In this document: in pieces, positions 25,722-35,100 of the stretch
Layout: every line of letters starts with the position of its first letter
How positions within the stretch are numbered: the stretch's first letter is position 1
Source of the DNA: CAZMGV01 sp964565925
Lineage (GTDB): Bacteria; JAGRBM01; JAHCIT01
Direction: 5' to 3'
NCBI GenBank assembly: GCA_964565925.1
Contig: CAZMGV010000012.1
Span: 77,617-141,616, forward strand
Length of the DNA: 64,000 nucleotides
Notes under the pieces: generated by a model
Told to the model about the DNA's origin: nothing
Seen by the model: the letters and a program-made list of their open reading frames with translations, nothing else
The model's database searches: none
Translations under genes and position numbers: made by a program

Positions 25722-26689
25722 GCCGCGAGTCCCTTCCGGATGACTTCCGATATACCAATGATCGTGTTCACGTCGAAATTCTTCGAATAGATGTAGGGCA
25801 GCTGCAGGAAACCCATCTCTTCTTTCAGCAACTTGTCCACATAGTGGCGGTTCAGCCGCGACCGCTCGCGCTGGAACGCGGCCGCTTCCGTGATGAAGTC
25901 GGTGGCCGGCTCGCCACCCAGGAACCCCGATGCCGCCTGCCGGAATTTGGGGTCCTTGATCGCCTCCGTCAGTTTGTCGCCCATGCCATCGGCAAGGGGA
26001 CTGCGGTTCACCATGTTGATGAAGACGATGCCGAGCGGAACGTCGAGCGTGTCTTTCGCGTTGCGAATGAGCTGCACCGTCTCGTTGACCGGAAGTTCCT
26101 CCGCCAGCGTGACGACGTTGAAGGTGGTCGTGTCCTTGCCGACAATGGTGTCGTAGGTGAACCGGGCGTCGTTGGCGAAGGCCCCTACCTTCAGCATGTC
26201 GAGGATCATCTTCGGCGCCTGCAGATAGAACAGCGAATGGCCCGTCGTCGGACCGTCGAAGATCACGAGGTCCCAGGCGTGGCGTCCGGCCTTGCGCTCC
26301 GCGACGAATTTCGCGATGCGGTTCATGATGAAGAATTCCTTGAGCGCCGGGAAAAAATCCATCGTGTTGCGCACGAACGGGAGCGCGAACGCCAGGTTGT
26401 AGATCGACTCGAACCGGACCTTGTTCACGACGTAATATTTGAGCGGGGCGTCGCCGCTCAGGTTGGCGGCGAAGATATTCGGATACACCTCGCGGGGGTG
26501 CTCCTGGACCGGCGGGGTGCCGAAGATCTCCGTGATCCGCGCCTTGGAGCCGGACCGGGAGTCGCACTCGATGAGCAGTACGCGCTTGCCCTGCTTGGCA
26601 GCCGCCAGCGCCAGCCCGGCGCACACGGTCGATTTGCCCGTTCCACCCTTGCCCGTGATGATGGCGAGCCTTCTGTCGAGAATGTTAAT
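25718..26689 (-). CDS. ArsA/GET3-like anion-transporting ATPase, first of the pair, apparent ATT start
   Basis: 323 residues counted from an ATT codon. The deviant Walker A is IITGKGGTGKSTVCAGLALA; DLVIFDGPTTGHSLFYLQAP is the Walker B/switch. No ATG lies in frame between an in-frame TAA near 26714 and the P-loop, and the first GTG (26626) lies inside the P-loop itself and would destroy it. A strong GGGGGAGG (26698-26705) sits eight bases before ATT AAC ATT CTC GAC, and family members begin with a similar ILD-RR-L segment. I therefore infer initiation at ATT (26687-26689). Function is as for the partner gene. Confidence 0.85.
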   Translation of the reverse strand: MNILDRRLAIITGKGGTGKSTVCAGLALAAAKQGKRVLLIECDSRSGSKARITEIFGTPPVQEHPREVYPNIFAANLSGDAPLKYYVVNKVRFESIYNLAFALPFVRNTMDFFPALKEFFIMNRIAKFVAERKAGRHAWDLVIFDGPTTGHSLFYLQAPKMILDMLKVGAFANDARFTYDTIVGKDTTTFNVVTLAEELPVNETVQLIRNAKDTLDVPLGIVFINMVNRSPLADGMGDKLTEAIKDPKFRQAASGFLGGEPATDFITEAAAFQRERSRLNRHYVDKLLKEEMGFLQLPYIYSKNFDVNTIIGISEVIRKGLAA

Positions 26690-26697
26690 AACTGAAA

Positions 26698-26705
26698 CCT
26701 CCCCC
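26698..26705 (-). promoter_or_regulatory. Strong ribosome-binding site before an ATT start codon
   Basis: GGGGGAGG on the minus strand with eight bases to the ATT at 26687-26689. No ATG, GTG or TTG lies at usable spacing in the frame of the ATPase. Confidence 0.7.
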
Positions 26706-26846
26706 GGAACCCATTACACATAGCACCGGTCCACGAGCCGGGAAAACCCCGCCCGGACCCGTTGCTCCTCAAAGAGCCGCTTTTTTGCAGGGCTTTTACC
26801 TTTTTACCTCCTTTCCGTATCCGCCGGGCTACTCTTGCCGGACCGG

Positions 26847-27887
26847 ATGAACCCGCCTGCCCGACGAAAACCCTGGTCAGCCACCGACTACCTGCTGACG
26901 GCGGGGGCGGCCGTTCCGCTGCTGTTGTTCCTGTGGTGGAGGCTGGACACGCGCGAACCGGGAACCCTGATCCTCGTCGTTCAGCACACCCTCGACTATG
27001 CACTGGCCGCTTCGGTGCTGCCCTGCGCGGCGCTTCTGGCCAGGGGCCGGAGCCGCTGCAGCCTGTCACTGACCGCCGCCGTACTGGTTTCGTTTCTGTC
27101 GCTGGGCGCCCGCGGCGGGCCTTCGCCCGCTCCGTCCGTTCGGGGAGGCACCGACCTGCGGATTCTTTCGTGGAACCTGATGTTCATTAACCGCCGGCAT
27201 GACGTCCTGCTCGGTTACGTGAAAAAAACGGACCCCGATGTTCTGGTCCTGCTCGAATGGAGCCAGGACCACGAAGAGACCCTGGCTGGCAGACTCCGCA
27301 GGACCTATCCCTATGTTCACTCCGTCCCGAGCCCGCTCGCTTACGGGATAGCGGTCTTCTCGAAAACCCCGCTGCGGTTTCTGGCCGGTAGCGAAGACAG
27401 CGTGAACGAAACGAGCTGGGAAGTTGTGGCCCTGGGTGACGGCAACTCGGGTGCCGGCGACACCTGCCTCGCGGCGGTCCATCTGGTCTCCTCCATCCCG
27501 CCGCTTATTCTCGACCAGGGGTATTTCAGGCATAGCGACCGGGTCCGCAGACACGAGATCGAACGGATCCGGCAGGCGACGGCCGGATGCCGGCATTCGG
27601 TCTGGGCAGGCGACTTCAACGACACGCCCAATTCAGAGCTGTACCGGATGGTACGCAATTCCATGGTGGACGTGTTCGGCGAACTTCAGCGGTTTCCGGA
27701 GAAAACCTTCAAGTGGCGGTCCTGGATGCGGCTGTTTCCGATCCGTATCGACTACGTCTTTACCGATCCCGGTATAGAGATCCGGAGCGGGCAGGTCCTG
27801 GAAGGAGAGGGAAGCGATCACCGGGCGCTTCTGGCGGCGCTCAGGATTCCCACCAGTCGAGCAGTTCCCGCGGTACCGGAGCGATAA
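26847..27887 (+). CDS. Membrane-anchored endonuclease/exonuclease/phosphatase-family hydrolase
   Basis: 346 residues. The N-terminal ~95 hold about three transmembrane helices (LLTAGAAVPLLLFLWWRL, YALAASVLPCAALLA, LTAAVLVSFLSLGA). The EEP domain follows with all core motifs: LRILSWNLMF, DVLVLLEWSQD, HSVWAGDFNDTPNSELYRMV, IDYVFTDPG and GSDHRALLAAL, giving the Asn, Glu, Asp/Asn, Asp and His of the metal-dependent active site. The membrane layout fits the bacterial family with a catalytic domain in the periplasm. The substrate is unknown (nucleic acid or phospholipid). An upstream TTG at 26835 is possible, but I prefer the ATG. The 3' end overlaps the convergent rluA-type gene by 47 bases. Confidence 0.88.
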   Translation: MNPPARRKPWSATDYLLTAGAAVPLLLFLWWRLDTREPGTLILVVQHTLDYALAASVLPCAALLARGRSRCSLSLTAAVLVSFLSLGARGGPSPAPSVRGGTDLRILSWNLMFINRRHDVLLGYVKKTDPDVLVLLEWSQDHEETLAGRLRRTYPYVHSVPSPLAYGIAVFSKTPLRFLAGSEDSVNETSWEVVALGDGNSGAGDTCLAAVHLVSSIPPLILDQGYFRHSDRVRRHEIERIRQATAGCRHSVWAGDFNDTPNSELYRMVRNSMVDVFGELQRFPEKTFKWRSWMRLFPIRIDYVFTDPGIEIRSGQVLEGEGSDHRALLAALRIPTSRAVPAVPER

Positions 27888-28707
27888 CCGGTTCTTTCTC
27901 TCCGGAAAGCGTGAGCTTCCAGGCATGGAGCGCGAGTCTGGACGGCGCGTCGGGGAAATCCCCCTTGTAGAGCCGGTCACCCGCCACCGGGAACCCTTCG
28001 CCCGAAAGATGCGCCCGGATCTGGTGCCGGGCGCCGGGGCCCGCGAGCTGGACTTCGAGCAGAGAAAAACCGGGCTTCCTGCCGATCACCCGGTAACGGG
28101 TTTCGCCCGTGCGTTGCGCCCGCCGTCCGAATCGGGTCACCGTGCCGGAGGCCCGGGACGCCGCGCGCAGCTCGAAATCGATGGAGCCCGAATCGGGCGG
28201 TTCGCCGATCACCGCCGTCCAGTATATTTTTTCGGCCGAGGCGATCGAGTCGCGGAGATGATCCCGTATCTTCGCATCCCGCGCCACGAGCACGACACCG
28301 GAGGTCTCCTGATCGAGCCGGTTCACAAGCCCGTGCTCCGGCAGTTTTTCCGTGCCGGGCTCGTTGGCGGCCAGCCAGTCTTCCAGCGAATCGCCGCCCC
28401 GGTCTTTCAGCCGTACCGAATGCAGACCTGACGGCTTGTTCAGCGCGAACCATCCGCCCGCATCGTGAAGGACCGTCACCTCGTCCCAGAGTTCGGACGA
28501 CGCGGACGGCTCGGCTGATTCGGGGAGTTCCCAGTCGAACGTCACCGGAGCGTCCAGCGCCTGGCTGGCCTTCACCCGGCGCCCGTTGGCCCGGACCCGG
28601 CCGGAGAGGAACAGGGATTTCATCAGCGCGCGGGGCAGATCGGGCGCCGCCTGGCGCAGGAGCCTGTCGGCCCGGCCCGACCCTTCGTCAATCGAGGCAG
28701 TCGGCAT
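27841..28707 (-). CDS. RluA-family pseudouridine synthase
   Basis: 288 residues; isomerises uridine to pseudouridine in rRNA or tRNA. An S4-like N-terminal part (LMKSLFLSGRVRANGRRVKA) precedes the catalytic domain. That domain has the catalytic Asp in HGLVNRLDQETSGVVLVARD, where an Asn stands in place of the usual His before RLD. It also has GARHQIRAHLSGEGFPVAGD, LYKG, and RLALHAWKLTL. The target site cannot be told. It follows the DUF799-like lipoprotein gene after three bases and ends inside the convergent EEP gene. Confidence 0.93.
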   Translation of the reverse strand: MPTASIDEGSGRADRLLRQAAPDLPRALMKSLFLSGRVRANGRRVKASQALDAPVTFDWELPESAEPSASSELWDEVTVLHDAGGWFALNKPSGLHSVRLKDRGGDSLEDWLAANEPGTEKLPEHGLVNRLDQETSGVVLVARDAKIRDHLRDSIASAEKIYWTAVIGEPPDSGSIDFELRAASRASGTVTRFGRRAQRTGETRYRVIGRKPGFSLLEVQLAGPGARHQIRAHLSGEGFPVAGDRLYKGDFPDAPSRLALHAWKLTLSGEKEPVIAPVPRELLDWWES

Positions 28708-28710
28708 GGT

Positions 28711-29337
28711 TCACTGCACCGGCCGGACGGAAGCCGCGCCGGCCCGTTCGGGCAGCGTGGCGCCCACGTCGGCCACCAGTTCCTTGACCAGAGAGAGATA
28801 GATCCGGGCGTCATCGCGGCGCTCGGGGTTGTCGAACACCGAACTCGCCTCCACCTGACGGAACACTTCATGTTTCGCCAGCCAGATCACCGGGAATCCG
28901 GGCTTTGACCGGAGCCTGAAATCGGCCCCGACCACGACCTGGTCCCGCTCGACGATCCGCGTGCGGCTCCATTCGGTCAGACTCGTATACAGGAGCCCGT
29001 CCGCACCGAGCACCTCGCAAAGCGCATCCGGTTCGATGCCCTCGATCTGTTCGCCCGATACCACCCCGAGTTTTTCCTTCAGCAGGGTGTCCACCTGTTC
29101 GGCGGGCACCAGTGTAAAACCTTTGGACTCGATCATCTTGCCGGCCTGCTCCCGGACCATCAGGGGGCCTTCTTCATACAGGGTTCCGTTGGCGACGGGC
29201 AGAACGGCAATCCGGAGGGGCACCCGTTCGCTGTAGTCGGCGGCCACCACCGTTTCGACCGGACTCGAAAACAGCGCACAGGACGGCGCCACCAGCGCCG
29301 CCATCATCGCCACTACCGCTCCCCCGCGTCTCCGCAT
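28711..29337 (-). CDS. Lipoprotein, possibly DUF799/GNA1162-like
   Basis: 208 residues with a lipobox (AALVAPSC, Cys near residue 20). The fold begins with RIAVLPVANGTLYEEGPLMV and has a helix-strand pattern (MIESKGFTLVPAEQVDTLLK, LCEVLGADGLLYTSLTEWS) like the alpha/beta domain of GNA1162/DUF799 outer-membrane lipoproteins. The match is by eye and moderate. It sits between sppA (nine bases) and rluA (three bases). Confidence 0.7.
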   Translation of the reverse strand: MRRRGGAVVAMMAALVAPSCALFSSPVETVVAADYSERVPLRIAVLPVANGTLYEEGPLMVREQAGKMIESKGFTLVPAEQVDTLLKEKLGVVSGEQIEGIEPDALCEVLGADGLLYTSLTEWSRTRIVERDQVVVGADFRLRSKPGFPVIWLAKHEVFRQVEASSVFDNPERRDDARIYLSLVKELVADVGATLPERAGAASVRPVQ

Positions 29338-29346
29338 GGGACCAGT

Positions 29347-30366
29347 CTAGCGCGAAAGGGCTCCGCCAAGCGAATGCGCCATGGTTTCAAAGGCTTCCGA
29401 GGGGGCCATGCCGCCCTGCCAGAGGTAGAAGGCCGGGGGCTGCACCTGGGCCAGCGGCGTGACCGACGCAGATGCGTCGGCATAGATATTGTCGTCGAAT
29501 TTCTTCTCGTTGCGGTAGGTGACGATCCGGAGTTCCTTGCCGCCCGCCTTCTGGTTCAGCTCGGCAACGACCTCGTCCATATGCCGGATGCCGTCGATCA
29601 GGCCTTTTTCGAGCGCCTGATGGGCCGTGTACACGCGGCCGTCGGCCGCCTTCACGATGTCCTCGCGCTTGAGCGAAGGCCTGCCCGCCTGCACCCGGTC
29701 GACAAACTGCTGGTAGTAGTCGTTGATGATCGACTGGGCGATCACGCGGTCCTCATCGGTCGGTTCGCGGAACGGGGAAAGCATGTCCTTGTGCGGCCCG
29801 CTCTTCACGGTCGTGTCCTTGACGCCGAAGCGGTTCATCAGTCCCGCGAAGTTGATCATGGGGAGAATCACGCCGATGGAACCGGTGGTGGTCGTCGGAA
29901 GGGCGTAGACTTTCTCGGCAGCCATCGACAGGTAGTATCCCCCGCTCGCCGCGAGGTCCATCATCAGCACGTAGACGGGAATTTTCCGCTTGTCCCGGAA
30001 CGCCTTGATCTCGTGGTAGAGCAGTTCGCTGGCGGTCACGGAGCCTCCCGGAGAGTTCACCCGCAGCAGCACCGCCCGGATATCCTCGTCGTCTTCCGCT
30101 TTCAGCAGAATCGATTTCAGCTTGGCGACGCTGCTCTGCAGGTTCACGAGCCCCAGAGCCGCGCGGGTATCCTCGTCCAGAAGAATTCCGGAAATGTCGA
30201 TCAGCAGGAGTTTGTCCCGGCCCGACTTGTCGCCGCCGACGGTCGATTCGGAGAGCGGCTGCGGCTGGGGGAACAGCGTAATACTGCCCACATGGAACAG
30301 GCAGCCGCTGATCGTCACCGGGAGGCACAGCAGAAGAAGGACCCGGAACCCATTCATACGCGTCAT
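29347..30366 (-). CDS. Signal peptide peptidase SppA-type serine protease (S49), lipoprotein
   Basis: 339 residues. A lipoprotein signal (LLLCLPVTISGC) anchors it to a membrane, unlike the single-helix anchor of many SppA proteins. The S49 core is clear: LLLIDISGILLDED, VLLRVNSPGGSVTASELLYH, DLAASGGYYLSMAAEKVYAL with the nucleophilic Ser, TGSIGVI, and SGPHKDMLSPFREPTDEDR. The Lys general base should lie in KSGPHK. It should degrade leftover signal peptides or membrane-proximal peptides. The frame opens at a GTG (30369); the next codon is ATG (30366) and I start there. Confidence 0.92.
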   Translation of the reverse strand: MTRMNGFRVLLLLCLPVTISGCLFHVGSITLFPQPQPLSESTVGGDKSGRDKLLLIDISGILLDEDTRAALGLVNLQSSVAKLKSILLKAEDDEDIRAVLLRVNSPGGSVTASELLYHEIKAFRDKRKIPVYVLMMDLAASGGYYLSMAAEKVYALPTTTTGSIGVILPMINFAGLMNRFGVKDTTVKSGPHKDMLSPFREPTDEDRVIAQSIINDYYQQFVDRVQAGRPSLKREDIVKAADGRVYTAHQALEKGLIDGIRHMDEVVAELNQKAGGKELRIVTYRNEKKFDDNIYADASASVTPLAQVQPPAFYLWQGGMAPSEAFETMAHSLGGALSR

Positions 30367-30404
30367 CACAGAACCGCCTTTCAGATAGTTTCAGCCGGCC
30401 GGCG

Positions 30405-31583
30405 TCAGCGCGGGCGCGCCGTATCGCCGCCAAGTTTCGGGCCGTCGACGTATCGCTCGGGGGCGCCGATTTCCGTCACCCCTCCGATATCGTTCACCGC
30501 CAGTTTCACGGATACGGTCTCCGCCGTATCGCTCGAATCACGGTTGTATTTGGACGTCAGCAGGTAATCGAGCTTGAGCATGAGCCCCGTCGTCTCGTCG
30601 ATAATGATTTCCGCTCCGAGATCCAGACTCGAGGGATTAAAACTGGCGAAGGCGTTAGGCACCTCTCCCGGCTTGCGGTCCACGCGGTAACGGGTTCCCC
30701 GGCGTCCCTCGTAAGTGACCGGTGAGGTCTGGAACCGGCCCATGGCGGCCACGCTGCCCAGTATCTTCTCCACGAGTCGCATGTCGAAATAGCGTTCCAG
30801 TGTAACCTTGTCGTTGGGCGGGTATTTCCACCAGGGGGCGTCAGCGATCTTGAGATAGTTGGCGCTGGGCAGGTGGATGGCCTTGAGCGACGAGCGGGCG
30901 GGCGCCGAGTTCTGAAGGGGCGTCTGGACGATACTCTGCTCGAACAGGAAATCGCCCGTGGCGGTGCGCTTCACCGCCGAATCGATATCCACCATCAGCC
31001 GGCTCTGGGACGTGATCCGTTCGTTGCTGACTTTCAGCGAAAGCCGGAAGGCAATGAGCTGGTCGAGATATCCAAGCGCCTTTTTGGCATCAAACGGAAG
31101 CGAGCCGGGGGCGATCGAACTGCCGGACTGATAGGGGGGAGAGACTTCCTGGACCTGGGGCATCTTCATGGCGTTGCCGCCGAGAAGGCCTTTGAGAAGA
31201 TCCTTCGGGACCGCCGAATCCTCCATTTTCGACTCGCGACCCGACGGCTTGTCGATGTCCTTGATCGCCTTTTCCAGGTTATCGAGGGCCTTGCGGTCCT
31301 CTTCGCTGATCTTTTCCGGTTCTTTCTTTCCGTCCGGGTGTCCGGCCTCTCCGGCCTCCGGTGCCACCCCGCTCTGCGCCGCGGCGTCCGGGGCCGCGGT
31401 ATCCGGAGAAGCCCCCTCCGGTGCCACGGGTACCCTGCCTTCTTCCGCCTTGGGCGGCGGCGGGGTTTCCTCCGTCCGCTCGGAACCCGACTTGCAGGCG
31501 GCAAAAGCCAGCAGCCCGGCTGCTACCGTCCACAGCAAAACGCTGCGAAACCGCAGCGACCGGGTGACCAGTTGTTCCATCAT
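30405..31583 (-). CDS. Lipoprotein of unknown function, LolA/LppX-like C-terminal domain possible
   Basis: 392 residues with a lipobox (GLLAFAAC, Cys near residue 30), a Pro/Ala/Glu-rich linker to about 120, then a beta-rich domain. Segments such as SRLMVDIDSAVKRTATGDFL, MGRFQTSPVTYEGRRGTRYR, and AEIIIDETTGLMLKLDYLLT look like the half-barrel of LolA/LppX-type carriers, in which a strand with an iiDExTGl motif recurs. This is an inference from pattern. Its ATG overlaps the greA stop (ATGA), so it is made together with GreA. Confidence 0.75.
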   Translation of the reverse strand: MMEQLVTRSLRFRSVLLWTVAAGLLAFAACKSGSERTEETPPPPKAEEGRVPVAPEGASPDTAAPDAAAQSGVAPEAGEAGHPDGKKEPEKISEEDRKALDNLEKAIKDIDKPSGRESKMEDSAVPKDLLKGLLGGNAMKMPQVQEVSPPYQSGSSIAPGSLPFDAKKALGYLDQLIAFRLSLKVSNERITSQSRLMVDIDSAVKRTATGDFLFEQSIVQTPLQNSAPARSSLKAIHLPSANYLKIADAPWWKYPPNDKVTLERYFDMRLVEKILGSVAAMGRFQTSPVTYEGRRGTRYRVDRKPGEVPNAFASFNPSSLDLGAEIIIDETTGLMLKLDYLLTSKYNRDSSDTAETVSVKLAVNDIGGVTEIGAPERYVDGPKLGGDTARPR

Positions 31584-32062
31584 GCCGGTCCGTCGAATTT
31601 CACTTCCGTAATTTCGTATTCCGAGACGCCCTTGGCAGTCTTGATCTCGACCGTGTCGCCCTTCGAACGGCCGATCAGCGCGCGCGCGATCGGCGTGCTG
31701 AGCGAGATGCGGCCATGCGTGTGGTCGGACTCCACATCGCCCACAATCGTATACATTTTCTTTTCGTCCGTGTCGGTGTCGACGAGTTTCACTGTCGCGC
31801 CGAAGACGACCCGGTTGCCCGAGAGCTTCGACACGTCGATGATCTCGACCCGGGACAGCAGGTCCTCGATCTGGGCGATCCGGCCCTCGATGAAGCCCTG
31901 ACGCTCACGGGCCGCGTGATATTCGGCGTTTTCCGACAGGTCGCCGTGCGCACGCGCCTCGGCAATCGCCTTGATAACCGCCGGGCGTTCTTCGCCCTTC
32001 AGCTTTTTCAGCTCTTCTTCCAGCTTCTGTGCGCCGGACAACGTGACGGGAACACGATCCAT
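31580..32062 (-). CDS. greA: Transcription elongation factor GreA
   Basis: 160 residues. An N-terminal coiled coil (LEEELKKLKGEERPAVIKAI, ARAHGDLSENAEYHAARERQ) carries the acidic tip DLSENAEY that enters the RNA polymerase secondary channel. The C-terminal FKBP-like domain ends with GRISLSTPIARALIGRSKGD. GreA rescues backtracked polymerase by transcript cleavage. It lies 84 bases behind carB, past a terminator-like structure, and is coupled to the lipoprotein gene. A GGGAAG lies six bases before the ATG. Confidence 0.97.
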   Translation of the reverse strand: MDRVPVTLSGAQKLEEELKKLKGEERPAVIKAIAEARAHGDLSENAEYHAARERQGFIEGRIAQIEDLLSRVEIIDVSKLSGNRVVFGATVKLVDTDTDEKKMYTIVGDVESDHTHGRISLSTPIARALIGRSKGDTVEIKTAKGVSEYEITEVKFDGPA

Positions 32063-32078
32063 GACTTCTTCCCTTTAC

Positions 32079-32146
32079 AAAAAACGAGGACGACCCGCGC
32101 CCCCTGTTTTTCAGGAACCGGCACGGACGTCATGAACCACTCGTTT
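32079..32146 (-). terminator. Terminator or attenuator hairpin between carB and greA
   Basis: On the minus strand AAACGAG right after the carB stop can pair with CTCGTTT 50 bases later. Inner pairings are GACG/CGTC, GTGCC/GGCGC and CCTG/CAGG around an A5 loop. The stem is followed by a T6 run. It is imperfect but well placed. It would lower, not necessarily stop, reading from the pyr operon into greA. Confidence 0.5.
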
Positions 32147-35100
32147 TCAGGCCCGAACTCTCGGGTGATACTCCTGCAACGACATAACGGCAACAGGCGA
32201 CTGCCTGATAGCCCGAATTGCCGTCACCATCGCTGAAGCGGCCGCCATAGTGGTGGCATAGGGGACATTATACACCAAAGCGGTGCGCCGAATGGAATAG
32301 GAATCGGCAATCGACTGGTCCCCCGAGCTGGTATTAATAACCAGGGAAACCTCGCCCTTTTCGAGCCTGTCTACGATATGCGGGCTGCCCTGGGCCACCT
32401 TATTGATGGTTTCGCAGGGGACTCCACCCTGTTTCAGGAATTCGGCCGTACCACGGGTAGCGACCAGCTTGAAGCCGTTTTCGTGAAGCCCCCGGCCGGC
32501 CTCCAGAGCATCGGTTTTGTCCTCGTTCCGGACGCTGATAAAAGCGGTTCCGGACTTGGGGAGTACCGTTCCGGCCGCCAGTTCGCCCTTCCAGAAGGCG
32601 TGGCCGAAATCCCGGTCTATGCCCATGACTTCGCCGGTGGACTTCATCTCGGGCCCGAGCACCGTATCCACGCCGGGGAACTTGATGAACGGGAAGACCG
32701 ACTCCTTCACCGACACGTGCTTGAACTCGGTGATCTCTTTCAGGCCCAGCTCCCTGATCGTCTTGCCCGACATGACCCGCGCGCCCATCTTGGCCCACGG
32801 AACCCCGGTCGCCTTGGCGACAAACGGCACCGTGCGCGAGGCACGGGGGTTCACTTCGAGAATGAAGATCGTCTCGCCCTGAACGGCCCACTGGACGTTC
32901 ATCAGTCCCACGACCCCGAGTTCCATCGCCAGCTGCCGGGTGAGCCGCTTTATCTCGTCCACGATCTTGGGCGCCAGGTACATTGGCGGGATCGAGCAGG
33001 CGGAGTCGCCCGAATGGACGCCGGCCTCTTCAATATGCTCCATCACGCCGCAGATCAGCGCCTCCCTGCCGTCGCAGATGCAGTCCACGTCCACTTCCGT
33101 GGCGTCGTTCAGGAACCGGTCGATCAGCACCGGGTGATCCGGCGAGGCGACCACGGCCCGCTCCATGTACGAGAGCAGCGCCGACTGGCTGTGACAGATC
33201 TCCATCGCCCGGCCGCCCAGCACGTAGGAGGGCCGCACCACCACCGGATAACCGATACGCTTGGCCGCCTGGAGCGCCTCCTCGGCGCTGCGGGCGGTAC
33301 CGTTGGGCGGCTGCTTGATCTCTAGCCGCTCGACGAGGGCGGCGAACTTCTCGCGGTCTTCCGCGGTGTCGATCACTTCCGGTGTCGTGCCGATAATCGG
33401 CACGCCCGCCTTCCAGAGCGGTACCGACAGTTTCAGCGGCGTCTGGCCGCCGAACTGCACGATCACGCCCCAGGGCTTCTCGACTGCGACGATTTCGAGC
33501 ACGTCTTCCAGCGTAAGCGGTTCGAAATACAGCCGGTCGGAGGTGTCGTAGTCGGTCGACACGGTCTCCGGGTTGCAGTTCACCATGATGGTCTCGAAGC
33601 CGTCTTCCTTGAGCGCCATCGCCGCATGAACGCAGCAGTAGTCGAACTCGATGCCCTGCCCGATGCGGTTCGGCCCGCCGCCGAGGATCATGATCTTCTT
33701 CTTGCCGGTGGGCTGCGACTCGCACTCCTGCTCGTAGGTTGAATACATGTAGGGCGTCTTCGCCTCGAACTCGGCCGCGCAGGTATCGACCCGCTTGTAG
33801 ACGGGCCGGATCCTGTCGGCGTGGCGCGCCTCGCGCACCTGCGTTTCGGTCTGGCCGGTGAGCTTGGCGATCCGGCGGTCGGAAAAGCCCATCTGCTTCA
33901 GTTTCCTGAGGTTGCGGCCGCGCGGCGACTCACCGCTCGAGAGCACCTTCTCGGCGTCCACGATCTCGCGGATGTTGCGCAGGAACCACGGGTCAATCTT
34001 CGTCAGGCCAAACACCTGATCGTCGGTCATCCCCTGCCGCATCGCCTCGGCCAGGTACCAGAGCCGGTCGGCGCCCGGGATACGCAGTTTTTCCTCGAGA
34101 ATCTGGCGGTTCAGGGTGCCGCTGGGCACTTCGAACCCGTAACGGTCAATCTCGAGCGAACGGAGCGCCTTCTGGAGGCTCTCCTTGAACGTGCGCCCGA
34201 TCGCCATGACTTCGCCCACAGACTTCATCTGCGTGTTGAGCGTGGCGTCGGCGGCCGGGAACTTCTCGAACGTAAAACGCGGAACCTTGGTCACCACGTA
34301 GTCGATGGTCGGTTCAAACGAGGCGGGTGTCACTTTGGTGATGTCGTTGGGGATTTCGTCCAGTGTGTATCCAACGGCGAGTTTTGCCGCGATCTTGGCA
34401 ATCGGGAATCCGGTCGCCTTGGAGGCGAGGGCGGAAGACCGCGACACGCGCGGGTTCATCTCGATCACGACCAGGCGGCCGGACTTCGGGTCCACGCCGA
34501 ACTGCACGTTCGATCCGCCCGTGTCGACGCCGACCTCGCGGATAATCGCCAGCGCGGCGTCCCGCATGATCTGGTATTCCTTGTCGGTGAGCGTCTGGGC
34601 CGGAGCGATCGTGATCGAATCGCCCGTGTGGACGCCCATCGGGTCCAGATTCTCGATCGAGCAGATGATGACGACATTATCCTTGGTGTCGCGCATGACC
34701 TCGAGCTCGTACTCCTTCCAGCCGAGGATGCTCTCCTCGACGAGGGTCTCCGACACCGGCGACATACGCAGCGCCGTCGCCAGCTTCTCCCTGTATTCCG
34801 CCTCGGTATAGGCGATACCGCCGCCGCTCCCGCCCATGGTAAAGGCCGGGCGCAGAACGATGGGGAAGCCGAGATCGGCCGCCGCCTTGAGGCCTTCCTC
34901 GACCGTGTGGACGACGTAGCTCTTCGGAAGATCGAGTCCGATCCGCAGCATCGCGTCCTTGAAAAGCTGGCGGTCTTCGGCCGTCTCGATGGCCTTGAGA
35001 TTCGCGCCGATCAGCTGGCAGTTGTATTTCTCCAGCACGCCGCGCTTGGCGACGGCGACTGCAGTGTTGAGCGCCGTCTGGCCGCCGACCGTGGGCAGCA

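Noticed and set aside
26835..26846. TTG start for the EEP hydrolase, four codons upstream
   Set aside because: The ATG at 26847 needs no rare start and keeps the full membrane segment; neither has a strong ribosome-binding site, so this is a preference.
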